A stretch of 6,177 nucleotides of DNA. It comes from Rhodocyclaceae bacterium (GTDB lineage Bacteria; Pseudomonadota; Gammaproteobacteria; Burkholderiales; Rhodocyclaceae). The notes beneath the pieces are model-generated. The model searched no databases. It saw only the letters and a list, made by a program, of their open reading frames with translations, and was not told where the DNA came from. Within the stretch, counting starts at the first letter, position 1; each line of letters starts with the position of its first letter. The position numbers and the translations under genes are program-made. Location: the NCBI GenBank assembly GCA_020849155.1, contig JADLGU010000024.1, forward strand, positions 1 through 6,177, in the 5' to 3' direction. This document shows, piece by piece, positions 1 through 5,973 of the stretch.

Positions 1-866
1 CCTTCCGCGCAGCGCCTGACCAGACCCGCCAGCACCTTGCCCGGGCCGCACTCATAGACATGGCTGACACCCTGCGCCGCCATGGCCTGCATGGTTTCGA
101 CCCAGCGCACCGGCGAAGCGGCCTGGCGCACCAGCGCCTCCTTGATCAACTGCGGATCGTTGAGGCAGGCCACATCCGCATTGTTCATCACCGGGATCAG
201 CGGTGCCGAGAGAGACAGTTCAGCGAGCCTTTGCCCCAGCCGCTCGGCGGCCGGCTTCATCAGAGAGCAATGAAACGGCGCCGATACCGGCAGCATGAGG
301 GCGCGCTTGGCCCCGCTCGCCTTGGCTGCATCCGCCGCGCGCTGCACGGCAGCGGCATGGCCGGCGATCACGATCTGTTCAGTGGAATTGAAATTGACCG
401 CCTCCACCACTTGGCCCTGGGCCGCGGCTTCGCAGGCCGCCTTCACAGCGGCGGCATCGAGGCCGAGTATGGCGGCCATCGCGCCCTCGCCCGACGGGAC
501 GGCTTCCTGCATGGCTCTAGCGCGCAGTTCGACCAGCGGCACGGCATCGGCAAAGCGCAGCACTCCTGCCGCGACCAGCGCCGAGTATTCGCCCAGGCTG
601 TGGCCGGCGACCATGTAAGGCGTCCTGCCACCCCTGTCCCGCCACAAGCGGAAAACCGCAACGCCGGCGGTCAGCATCAAGGGCTGGGTGTTCACAGTCT
701 GGTTGAGCGCTTCTGCCGGCCCTTGGGTCACCAATTGCCAGAGATCACGGCCAAGCGCCGACGATGCCTCGTCGAAGGTGGCACGAACGACTGGACTGTC
801 GCCGTAGGCCGCCATCATCCCAAGAGATTGGGAACCTTGGCCGGGGAACACGAGCGAGAATTTCAT
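1..866 (-). CDS. fabD: Malonyl-CoA:ACP transacylase FabD, 3' end cut by window edge
   Basis: Transfers malonyl from CoA to acyl carrier protein in the cytoplasm, making the extender for type II fatty-acid synthesis. The ATG at 866-864 gives MKFSLVFPGQGSQ, the usual FabD N-terminus with the oxyanion-loop GQGSQ at residues 9-13. The nucleophile elbow GHSLGEYS places the catalytic Ser at residue 90. ELRARAMQEA holds the malonyl-carboxylate-binding Arg115, and SAPFHCSLM gives the catalytic His199. These match E. coli Ser92, Arg117 and His201 with a constant offset of two. A late GPGKVLAGL motif lies near the left edge. 288 codons are present; the family is usually about 310 residues, so roughly 20-25 C-terminal residues and the stop lie outside. 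It follows fabH by 16 bases with no clear Shine-Dalgarno, which suggests translation coupled to fabH. By family gene order fabG and acpP would be expected next, but they are not visible. Identification is very secure. Confidence 0.97.
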   Translation of the reverse strand, partial: MKFSLVFPGQGSQSLGMMAAYGDSPVVRATFDEASSALGRDLWQLVTQGPAEALNQTVNTQPLMLTAGVAVFRLWRDRGGRTPYMVAGHSLGEYSALVAAGVLRFADAVPLVELRARAMQEAVPSGEGAMAAILGLDAAAVKAACEAAAQGQVVEAVNFNSTEQIVIAGHAAAVQRAADAAKASGAKRALMLPVSAPFHCSLMKPAAERLGQRLAELSLSAPLIPVMNNADVACLNDPQLIKEALVRQAASPVRWVETMQAMAAQGVSHVYECGPGKVLAGLVRRCAE

Positions 867-882
867 ATCGGATGGCAATCAA

Positions 883-1842
883 TCAGAATTTGAGAAGCAC
901 GGCGCCCCAGGTGAAACCGCCGCCGACGCCTTCCAGCATCATCGTGTCGCCTGGCTTGACGCGGCCATCCTTGACAGCCGCATCCAGCGCCAGCGGTATC
1001 GAGGCGGCCGAGGTGTTGCCGTGGCGGTCTACCGTCGTCACCACCTTGTCCATGGGCAGGCCGAGCTTCTTTGCCGTCGACTGGATGATCCGGATATTGG
1101 CCTGATGCGGGATCAGCCAATCGATGGCAGAGGCGTCCAGGCCAGCCTTGTCCAGCACTTCCTGGGCGACGTCGGCGAGCACCCTGACGGCGAATTTGAA
1201 GACTGCCGGTCCATCCATCTTGACGAATGGCTGCCCCACCACCTTGCCCCCGCAGACATTGCCAGGCACTTCGAGGATGCCATGATGCGCACCATCGGCA
1301 TGCAAGGCGCTGGCCAGAATGCCCGGCGTCTCACTGGCCTCGAGTATCACCGCGCCGGCGCCGTCGCCGAACAGGACGCAGGTGCCGCGGTCGTTCCAGT
1401 CGAGGATGCGCGAAAAGATTTCCGAGCCGACCACTAGGGCGCAGCGGTGGCTGCCGGAATGTATGAATTTATCGGCCACCGTCAGCGCGTAGGCAAAACC
1501 GCTGCAGACGGCCTGCAGATCGAAGGCGGCCGCGCCGCCAATGCCGAGCTTCGCCTGGAGCAGGCAGGCCGTGCTGGGAAAGATGTAATCGGGCGTGGAG
1601 GTGGCGAGCACGATCAGATCGATCTTGCTGGCGGCAATGTTTGCCGCGGCGATGGCTTTCAGGCTGGCCTCGAGAGCCATGTCGCTGGCGCTCTGGCCCT
1701 CGGCCGCGATGTGGCGGTTGCGGATGCCGGTTCGCTCGACAACCCAGGCATCGGAGGTGTCGACGCCACGCGCCACGAGATCGTCGTTGCTCAGCGCCAA
1801 TGCAGGCAGATAGCTGCCGGTTCCGGTAATGCGCGCGTACAT
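883..1842 (-). CDS. fabH: Beta-ketoacyl-ACP synthase III FabH
   Basis: Catalyses the first condensation of fatty-acid synthesis, acetyl-CoA plus malonyl-ACP to acetoacetyl-ACP, in the cytoplasm. The 319-residue product has the normal family length and the full Cys-His-Asn triad: Cys113 in DLQAVCSGFAYAL, His246 in IPHQANIRI and Asn276 in HGNTSAAS. The N-terminal ITGTGSYLP and the GVGGGFTWGA motif near the C-terminus are also typical. The ATG at 1842-1840 directly abuts the plsX stop (TAG then ATG, no bases between) and there is no convincing Shine-Dalgarno, so translation is probably coupled to plsX. fabD follows 16 bases downstream. Acyl-CoA preference (straight or branched primer) cannot be read from sequence alone; acetyl-CoA is assumed from proteobacterial relatives. 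Confidence 0.97.
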   Translation of the reverse strand: MYARITGTGSYLPALALSNDDLVARGVDTSDAWVVERTGIRNRHIAAEGQSASDMALEASLKAIAAANIAASKIDLIVLATSTPDYIFPSTACLLQAKLGIGGAAAFDLQAVCSGFAYALTVADKFIHSGSHRCALVVGSEIFSRILDWNDRGTCVLFGDGAGAVILEASETPGILASALHADGAHHGILEVPGNVCGGKVVGQPFVKMDGPAVFKFAVRVLADVAQEVLDKAGLDASAIDWLIPHQANIRIIQSTAKKLGLPMDKVVTTVDRHGNTSAASIPLALDAAVKDGRVKPGDTMMLEGVGGGFTWGAVLLKF

Positions 1843-2862
1843 CTATTGAACCGCCAAGGGAAGGCTGCGGGCCATGCGCTCGCTGATCCGCTCGACCAGC
1901 CGGTTGCGGGCTGCTTCCGCCGCCCGCTCGATGGCCATCGCAAAAGCCAGCTGATCCGCCGAGCCGTGGCTTTTCACGACGATGCCGCGCAGGCCCAGCA
2001 GGCTGGCCCCGTTATAGCGGCGCGGGTCGACGCGCTTCTTGAATCCCATGAGCGCCGGCCAGGCGAAGAGCGCGGCGATCCTTCTGAACGGATTACGGCT
2101 GAATTCCTCGCGCAGGAAGGTCGCCACCATTCGCGCCAGGCCTTCGGAGGTCTTCAGCAGGACGTTGCCGACAAATCCGTCGCAGACCACGATGTCTGTC
2201 GTACCCTCGTAGATGTCGTCGCCCTCGACGTTGCCATGGAAATTGAGGCCGCTCTCCTTCAGCAACTCGCTGGCCCGCTTCACCACCTCGTTGCCCTTGA
2301 TGTCTTCTGCCCCGATGTTGAGCAGGCCGACCGTGGGCCGTTCCTTGTGCTCGACCGCGGACACCAGCAGGTCGGCCATGATGCCGAACTGGAGGAGGTG
2401 CTGCGGCTCGCAATCGACATTGGCGCCCAGGTCGAGCACGTAGGTGTAGCCCTTGATGGTCGGCAGGATCGAGGCGATGGCAGGCCGGTCGATGCCGGGC
2501 AGGGTCTTCAGTACGAAACGGGAGATGGCCATCAAGGCCCCGGTATTGCCGGCGGACACGGCCGCCTGGGCCTCGCCTTCCTTGACCAGGTCGACCGAGA
2601 CCCGCATCGAGGAGTTCTTCTTGATCCGCAGGGCGGTGGCCAGCGGGTCGTCCATGCTGACCACTTCGCTGGCTGGCTGGAACCGCAGCCGACTGCCATA
2701 CCGCGCCTGCTCGCTGCCTACAAAAGCCTCCACCTCGCCTGGCAGGCCGACGAGGATCAGCTTCAGGCGCGGATCCTGCTGCAGAACGGTGCGGGCGGCC
2801 GGCAGGGTGACGGACGTGCCGAAATCGCCGCCCATGCAGTCGATCGCTACGGTGACGTCCAT
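1843..2862 (-). CDS. plsX: Phosphate acyltransferase PlsX
   Basis: A peripheral membrane enzyme that converts acyl-ACP and inorganic phosphate into acyl-phosphate, the acyl donor PlsY uses for lysophosphatidic acid synthesis. Visible family motifs are AIDCMGGDFG near the N-terminus (residues 6-15), SAGNTGALM (103-111), VLDLGAN (142-148), NIGAEDIKGNE (182-192), FVGNVLLKTSEG (230-241) and NGASLLGLRGIVVKSHGSAD (284-303). I chose the ATG at 2862-2860, giving 339 residues, because MDVTVAIDCMGGD matches the family N-terminus. An in-frame GTG at 2904-2902 would add 14 low-complexity residues (Pro, Thr, Ser rich) unlike known PlsX. Neither start has a clear Shine-Dalgarno. The gene lies 68 bases after rpmF, the largest gap in this operon, and its TAG touches the fabH ATG. 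Function is very secure; the start is moderately so. Confidence 0.95.
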   Translation of the reverse strand: MDVTVAIDCMGGDFGTSVTLPAARTVLQQDPRLKLILVGLPGEVEAFVGSEQARYGSRLRFQPASEVVSMDDPLATALRIKKNSSMRVSVDLVKEGEAQAAVSAGNTGALMAISRFVLKTLPGIDRPAIASILPTIKGYTYVLDLGANVDCEPQHLLQFGIMADLLVSAVEHKERPTVGLLNIGAEDIKGNEVVKRASELLKESGLNFHGNVEGDDIYEGTTDIVVCDGFVGNVLLKTSEGLARMVATFLREEFSRNPFRRIAALFAWPALMGFKKRVDPRRYNGASLLGLRGIVVKSHGSADQLAFAMAIERAAEAARNRLVERISERMARSLPLAVQ

Positions 2863-2930
2863 CGACGCGCTATGGGTTGAGGTGGAGGCGGGTGTCGGCG
2901 GCACCAGGTTCAGGCACCGTCGGGCAACCC
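2863..2930 (-). other. rpmF-plsX intergenic spacer
   Basis: A 68-base gap inside the operon, longer than the other internal gaps (0, 16 and 33 bases). It is G/C-rich and includes two direct copies of GGTGCC on the minus strand. There is no hairpin followed by a U-run, so no terminator is seen. It may hold an unrecognised internal promoter or an RNA processing site, or part of it may be a longer plsX N-terminus starting at the GTG at 2904. Confidence 0.5.
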
Positions 2931-3110
2931 TTACTCACCTTTGGTCTTGACGACCTTTTTGCCGCGGTAATAGCCGTTCGGGCTGATGTGATGGCGCAGA
3001 TGGGTTTCCCCGGTGGTCGGTTCGACGGCCAGCGGCGGATTGGTCAGGAAGTCGTGGGCGCGATGCATGCCGCGCTTGGAGGGCGACTTCTTGTTCTGTT
3101 GGACAGCCAT
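2931..3110 (-). CDS. rpmF: 50S ribosomal protein L32
   Basis: A structural protein of the large ribosomal subunit. The 59-residue product begins MAVQQNKKSPSKRGMHRAHD, the standard bL32 start, and carries the conserved HLRHHISPNGYYRGKKV segment at residues 38-54. It has no cysteines, so this is the zinc-free form usual in beta- and gammaproteobacteria and not the CxxC zinc-ribbon form. The ATG at 3110-3108 has the clearest ribosome-binding site in the window. The gene lies 33 bases downstream of yceD and 68 bases upstream of plsX, the classic yceD-rpmF-plsX-fab arrangement that co-transcribes a ribosomal protein with lipid synthesis genes. Confidence 0.97.
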   Translation of the reverse strand: MAVQQNKKSPSKRGMHRAHDFLTNPPLAVEPTTGETHLRHHISPNGYYRGKKVVKTKGE

Positions 3111-3116
3111 GTTCTA

Positions 3117-3121
3117 CTCCT
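3117..3121 (-). promoter_or_regulatory. Ribosome-binding site of rpmF
   Basis: On the minus strand AGGAG lies six bases before the rpmF ATG (spacer 3111-3116). It is the only near-consensus Shine-Dalgarno at a gene start in this window. That fits the high translation demand of a ribosomal protein compared with the coupled-looking starts of plsX, fabH and fabD. Confidence 0.8.
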
Positions 3122-3143
3122 AATAAACGTGTTCAGAATCAAA

Positions 3144-3644
3144 CTAGTTGCGCTTGAGCTTGGCCAGTTGCGCAAAGGGCGACGGACTGACCGAGGCAAG
3201 CTTAGCCGCTGGCGGCTTGCAATCCTCATGCCGCGGTGCGAGCGGCAGGGCCAGCAGGATTTCCTCCTCGAGCATTGGCGCCAGATCCATTTCGCGCGAG
3301 GCTTCGACCGCGTCGCAGGTCTCGTCTTCAAGACCGCCAAGTTCGTCATCGGACGGCCAGTGCGCCCCCGGCTCGATCAGCATCAATCGACCGCGCACAT
3401 TCAAGGCAAAGTCCAACGCGCCCAGGCAACGCTGGCAGATCAGCCGCAGCGGCCCCCGCAATTGCAGGGACAGAGAGGCGATCCCGCCATCGGAGGCTCC
3501 CGAGACAACGTAATCGAGGCCGCCAGAAACGTCGAAAAGGACCTCGGCCAGCCTCGGCAGGGCATCGAGCCGAAGATGACCGGACAGGACCCCCTGTCGC
3601 CGGGCGAACTCGAGGCCATCAATCACCATGCCTCGTTGCGACAT
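3144..3644 (-). CDS. yceD: YceD/DUF177 family 23S rRNA accumulation protein
   Basis: A member of the DUF177 family. In E. coli and plants, family members are needed for normal 23S rRNA accumulation; the biochemical mechanism is not settled. The 166-residue product shows the family's CQRC pair (Cys70, Cys73) and a later Cys142 in PRHEDC, a likely metal-binding set. It also has the acidic EMDLAPMLEEEILLALPLAP segment at 118-137 and the C-terminal SPFAQLAKLKRN, which resembles E. coli YceD (NPFAVLASLKRK). The ATG at 3644-3642 is chosen because it precedes the conserved VIDGLEFAR segment by a few residues. An internal ATG at 3629-3627 (residue 6) is a real alternative. No normal Shine-Dalgarno precedes 3644, and the predicted promoter sits almost on it. 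First gene of the operon; rpmF follows by 33 bases. Confidence 0.92.
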   Translation of the reverse strand: MSQRGMVIDGLEFARRQGVLSGHLRLDALPRLAEVLFDVSGGLDYVVSGASDGGIASLSLQLRGPLRLICQRCLGALDFALNVRGRLMLIEPGAHWPSDDELGGLEDETCDAVEASREMDLAPMLEEEILLALPLAPRHEDCKPPAAKLASVSPSPFAQLAKLKRN

Positions 3645-3663
3645 AAGCGCGGAATGGTATCAT
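3636..3663 (+). promoter_or_regulatory. Predicted sigma70 promoter of the maf-methylase unit
   Basis: On the plus strand TTGCGA (3636-3641, 4 of 6 matches to the -35 consensus) is followed by a 16-base spacer and TATCAT (3658-3663, 5 of 6 matches to the -10). An extended-10 TG lies at 3655-3656. The predicted start near 3670 would leave a leader of about 45 bases before the maf ATG. The -35 lies inside the first codons of the divergent yceD gene. The two opposing -10 elements share bases 3658-3659, and with their TG extensions they form the near-palindrome ATGGTATCAT. Prediction by eye only. Confidence 0.5.
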
Positions 3664-3714
3664 TTTGCGACTTTTCCTGTCAAAAGAATCACATCCACAG
3701 CTTGGACGCGTTCG
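3645..3714. other. Divergent yceD/maf intergenic region
   Basis: This 70-base region is the only divergent gap in the window. It contains most of the two opposing promoter candidates and is more A/T-rich than the flanking genes, notably around 3659-3690. I saw no clear transcription-factor operator beyond the near-palindromic -10 overlap, and no riboswitch-like fold. Confidence 0.7.
3654..3683 (-). promoter_or_regulatory. Predicted sigma70 promoter of the yceD-rpmF-plsX-fabHD operon
   Basis: On the minus strand a perfect -35 TTGACA lies at 3683-3678. It is followed by an 18-base spacer and a -10 TACCAT at 3659-3654 (4 of 6 consensus bases), with an extended-10 TG one base upstream (3662-3661). 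The predicted start point, about seven bases downstream, is near 3647, only about three bases before the yceD ATG. It is the best promoter match I found in the window and is in the expected place for this operon. Its -10 overlaps the -10 of the opposing maf promoter. Prediction by eye only. Confidence 0.6.
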
Positions 3715-4293
3715 ATGCCCAGAATCGTGCTGGCCTCAACCTCGACGTATCGGCGGGAGTTGCTTACCCGCCTGCAAGTTCCTTTCGAAATCGCCAGTCC
3801 TGAAACAGACGAATCGGCCCTGCCCGGCGAAGCGCCAGCCGCCACGGCCGAAAGGTTGTCGCTGGCCAAGGCCCGGGCGGTGGCCAGCCGCTTCCCGGAC
3901 GCGCTGATCATCGGCAGCGATCAGGTCGCCTTCCTGGAGGACAGGCGCTTCGGCAAACCCCTGACGCGCGACAGGGCCATCGAGCAGTTGCGCATCATGC
4001 GCGGGCACACGGTAACGTTCCATACCGGCATTTGCCTGCTCAACAGCGCCACCGGCCATAGCCAGATACGAGGCGTGCCGACCGAAGTGGTTTTCCGACC
4101 CTTGAGCGACGCCGAGATCGAGCGCTACCTCGACAAGGAGCATCCCTACCACTGCGCCGGCAGTGCCAAGTCGGAAGGGCTGGGCATCGCCCTGCTTTCC
4201 AGCATGCGCGGTGACGACCCCAACGCCCTCATCGGCCTGCCGCTGATTGTCTTGTGCGAGATGCTGCGGGCCGAAGGCGTGGCCCTTCCCTGA
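3715..4293 (+). CDS. maf: Maf family nucleotide pyrophosphatase, YceF type (7-methyl-GTP pyrophosphatase)
   Basis: A cytoplasmic housecleaning enzyme that hydrolyses non-canonical nucleoside triphosphates to monophosphate and pyrophosphate. The sequence closely follows E. coli YceF, whose known preferred substrate is 7-methyl-GTP. Matching stretches are the N-terminal VLASTSTYRR loop (residues 5-14), IIGSDQV with putative catalytic Asp69, FGKPLT with Lys81, TFHTGICLLNSATGH (101-115), KEHPYHCAGSAKSEGLGIAL (141-160) and DDPNALIGLPLI (167-178). At 192 residues it has normal family length. The ATG at 3715 is chosen because MPRIVLAST is the conserved start; an in-frame ATG at 3628 would add 29 unrelated residues running back into yceD. 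The Shine-Dalgarno is weak. It is divergent from yceD, as yceF is in E. coli, and its TGA overlaps the next start codon (TGATG). The YceF substrate assignment is by similarity. Confidence 0.92.
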   Translation: MPRIVLASTSTYRRELLTRLQVPFEIASPETDESALPGEAPAATAERLSLAKARAVASRFPDALIIGSDQVAFLEDRRFGKPLTRDRAIEQLRIMRGHTVTFHTGICLLNSATGHSQIRGVPTEVVFRPLSDAEIERYLDKEHPYHCAGSAKSEGLGIALLSSMRGDDPNALIGLPLIVLCEMLRAEGVALP

Positions 4294-5006
4294 TGCCTGC
4301 CGGCACGCTGTACCTGATTCCCGCCTCCCTGGGCGATTCGCCGCCGTCGGACATCTGGCCTGCCGGTGTCACGCGCAGCGCGGCTGAGCTGTCCTCCTTC
4401 ATCGTCGAAAACGCCAAGAGCGCCCGTGCCGAGCTGAAACGCATGGGCCTGGCCCGTCCCATCCAGGAGATCGAGATCCAGGAACTGCCGCGGGCGCCGA
4501 ACCAGGCCGACCTCGATGCCCTGCTCGATCCGTTGTCTGCCGGAAAATCGGCCGGTCTGATGTCGGAAGCCGGCGCGCCGGCGGTGGCCGATCCCGGCGC
4601 TGCACTGGTTCGGGCGGCCCATGCGAGGGGAATTCGAGTGGCGCCGCTGGTGGGGCCGTCAAGTCTGCTTCTGGCCCTGATGGCGTCCGGGCTGAATGGC
4701 CAGAACTTCACCTTCCATGGCTACTTGCCGTCGCGCGAGCCGGAACGCAGCCGGCGCATCGGGGAACTGGAGCACGAATCGCGCCGAACCGGCCGGACGC
4801 AGCTGTTCATCGAGACGCCCTACCGCAACACGGCGCTGTTCGAGGCCCTGCTGGCGGGATGCCGCGCCGAAACCCTGCTCTGCCTCGCTTCCGAGCTGAC
4901 CACCGAGTCGGAACATGTCGCCACTCGCTCCATTGCCGAGTGGCGCGCCGGCGCGAAGCCAAATCTAGACAAACGGCCGACGGTGTTTCTGCTGCTGGCG
5001 GGCTGA
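4293..5006 (+). CDS. Short RsmI-like SAM-dependent methyltransferase (tetrapyrrole methylase superfamily)
   Basis: A probable SAM-dependent methylase related to RsmI, the 16S rRNA C1402 2'-O-methyltransferase, but of a separate short subgroup with no assigned substrate that I know. The 237-residue product has the superfamily landmarks: GTLYLIPASLG at residues 4-14, SEAGAPAVADPG (91-102), VGPSSLLLALMASGL (120-134), FHGYLPSREPE (141-151) and ETPYRN (174-179). It differs from true RsmI in the N-terminal half: the AEDTR-type motif is replaced by FIVENAKSAR (37-46), and the product is about 40 residues shorter. The ATG at 4293 is chosen because it begins the conserved GTLYLIP segment; a GTG at 4254 would extend back into maf. 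Start and maf stop overlap as TGATG, indicating translational coupling. Its stop abuts the convergent sppA stop with no bases between. The fold is secure; calling it RsmI would be unsafe. Confidence 0.88.
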   Translation: MPAGTLYLIPASLGDSPPSDIWPAGVTRSAAELSSFIVENAKSARAELKRMGLARPIQEIEIQELPRAPNQADLDALLDPLSAGKSAGLMSEAGAPAVADPGAALVRAAHARGIRVAPLVGPSSLLLALMASGLNGQNFTFHGYLPSREPERSRRIGELEHESRRTGRTQLFIETPYRNTALFEALLAGCRAETLLCLASELTTESEHVATRSIAEWRAGAKPNLDKRPTVFLLLAG

Positions 5007-5960
5007 CTATCTCAGGCCGAATTTGCCGAAGGCGTTCATCAGACCCTCGGCCATGTCGGCGCCGAATTGTCGGGCGAAGCGCTCGGTCAGGCTGGCCCGC
5101 ATCGTGTAGTCGCGGATGTCCTCGGCCTTGATCACCTCGCGGGCGACATATTCGACGCTTCCCAGCTCGTCGGTGAGGCCGAGCTCGATGCTTTTGGCGC
5201 CGGTCCACATGAGGCCGCTGAAAAGCTCCGGCGATTCCTTCAAGCGCTTGCCGCGGCCCTTGCGCACCACTTCGATGAACTGCTTGTGGATGTCGTCGAG
5301 CAGCAGCTGGGCGTGCTGCTTGTGCTGGCCATCCTGCGGCGAAAAGGGATCGAGGAAGCCTTTGTTCTCGCCGGCCGTCAGCAGGCGCCGCTCAACGCCG
5401 AGCTTGTCCATGCTACCGGTGAAGCCGAAACCGTCCATCAGCACCCCGATCGAGCCGACGATGCTGGCCTTGTCGACGTAGATCCGGTCAGCGGCCGCGG
5501 CGACGTAGTAGCCGCCCGAGGCGCAGACATCCTCGACTACCGCATAGAGGGGAACGGCAGGATGCTTGCCGCGCAGCCGGCGGATCTCGTCGTTGATAAT
5601 GCCGGACTGCACCGGACTGCCGCCCGGACTGTTGATGCGCAGGATAACCCCCTGGGTGCCCTGGTCCTTGAAGGCGGCCTGCAACGCCTCCACCACCTTC
5701 TCGGCGCTGGCCTCGCCAGAGGGCTTGATGACGCCGTTCAGCTGCACCAGCGCAGTATGTTTCTTGCCGTCGCCCAGCTTCTCGGCGGTATCGCCCCAAT
5801 CGCCCAGCACCAGGATCAGGACGGTCAGGTAGGCGAAGCCGAGCAGCTTGAAGAAGATGCCCCAGCGGCGCCGGCGCTTCTGTTCGGATAGGGTTTCGAG
5901 CGCCAGCTTCTCGATGATGTTGCGTTCCCAGGCGGGATTGTTTTCCGATGTGTCGGCCAT
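5007..5960 (-). CDS. sppA: Signal peptide peptidase SppA, short S49 type
   Basis: A membrane-anchored serine protease that degrades released signal peptides and possibly misfolded membrane proteins. At 317 residues it is the short, single-domain form. Residues 29-33 are a run of Lys/Arg followed by a hydrophobic segment (about 34-53), giving an N-terminal anchor with the catalytic domain predicted on the periplasmic side. LRINSPGGSP (108-117) is the oxyanion-region motif. DVCASGGYYVAAAAD (144-158) holds the nucleophile Ser148, and TAGENKGFLDPF (195-206) holds the general-base Lys200. These match the Ser/Lys dyad of Bacillus SppA (Ser147, Lys199). The ATG at 5960-5958 is 13 bases after the Rieske gene stop, so the two are probably co-transcribed. 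The Shine-Dalgarno is weak. Confidence 0.95.
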   Translation of the reverse strand: MADTSENNPAWERNIIEKLALETLSEQKRRRRWGIFFKLLGFAYLTVLILVLGDWGDTAEKLGDGKKHTALVQLNGVIKPSGEASAEKVVEALQAAFKDQGTQGVILRINSPGGSPVQSGIINDEIRRLRGKHPAVPLYAVVEDVCASGGYYVAAAADRIYVDKASIVGSIGVLMDGFGFTGSMDKLGVERRLLTAGENKGFLDPFSPQDGQHKQHAQLLLDDIHKQFIEVVRKGRGKRLKESPELFSGLMWTGAKSIELGLTDELGSVEYVAREVIKAEDIRDYTMRASLTERFARQFGADMAEGLMNAFGKFGLR

Positions 5961-5973
5961 AGCGTTCCGTTCT

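Noticed and set aside
60..893. A 277-codon plus-strand frame opposite fabD
   Set aside because: Codon-aligned shadow of fabD, whose catalytic residues are all present on the minus strand. The Arg/His-rich product looks like no known family.
1447..2880. A 477-codon open frame on the plus strand opposite fabH and plsX
   Set aside because: It is codon-aligned with fabH and plsX, which share a reading frame. Such antisense frames stay open in high-GC genes because only TTA, CTA and TCA codons close them, and these are rare here. The product has no recognisable motif, while both opposite-strand genes are certain.
2891..2920. Repeats GGTGCC/GGCACC in the rpmF-plsX spacer as a terminator or attenuator
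   Set aside because: The copies are direct rather than inverted, the best hairpin is only 4 bp, and there is no U-run.
3636..3671. Repeated TTGCGAC at 3636-3642 and 3665-3671 as a possible operator pair
   Set aside because: Only 7 bases long, separated by an uneven number of helical turns, and one copy serves as the -35 candidate. Two copies are not enough to call a binding site.
3628..3714. Upstream ATG at 3628 as the maf start
   Set aside because: It would add 29 residues with no similarity to Maf and overlap the divergent yceD start. The conserved family start MPRIVLAS begins at 3715, and the predicted promoter starts transcription after 3628.
2877..3803. A 308-codon plus-strand frame opposite rpmF and yceD, running into maf
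   Set aside because: Codon-aligned shadow of rpmF and yceD; it also overlaps the start of maf in another frame. No motif is seen.
4254..4292. GTG at 4254 as the methylase start
   Set aside because: It lies within the end of maf and adds 13 Arg/Gly-rich residues before the conserved GTLYLIP segment. The TGATG overlap gives a better start.
5067..5891. A 274-codon plus-strand frame opposite sppA
   Set aside because: Codon-aligned shadow of sppA, which has an intact Ser/Lys dyad and membrane anchor.
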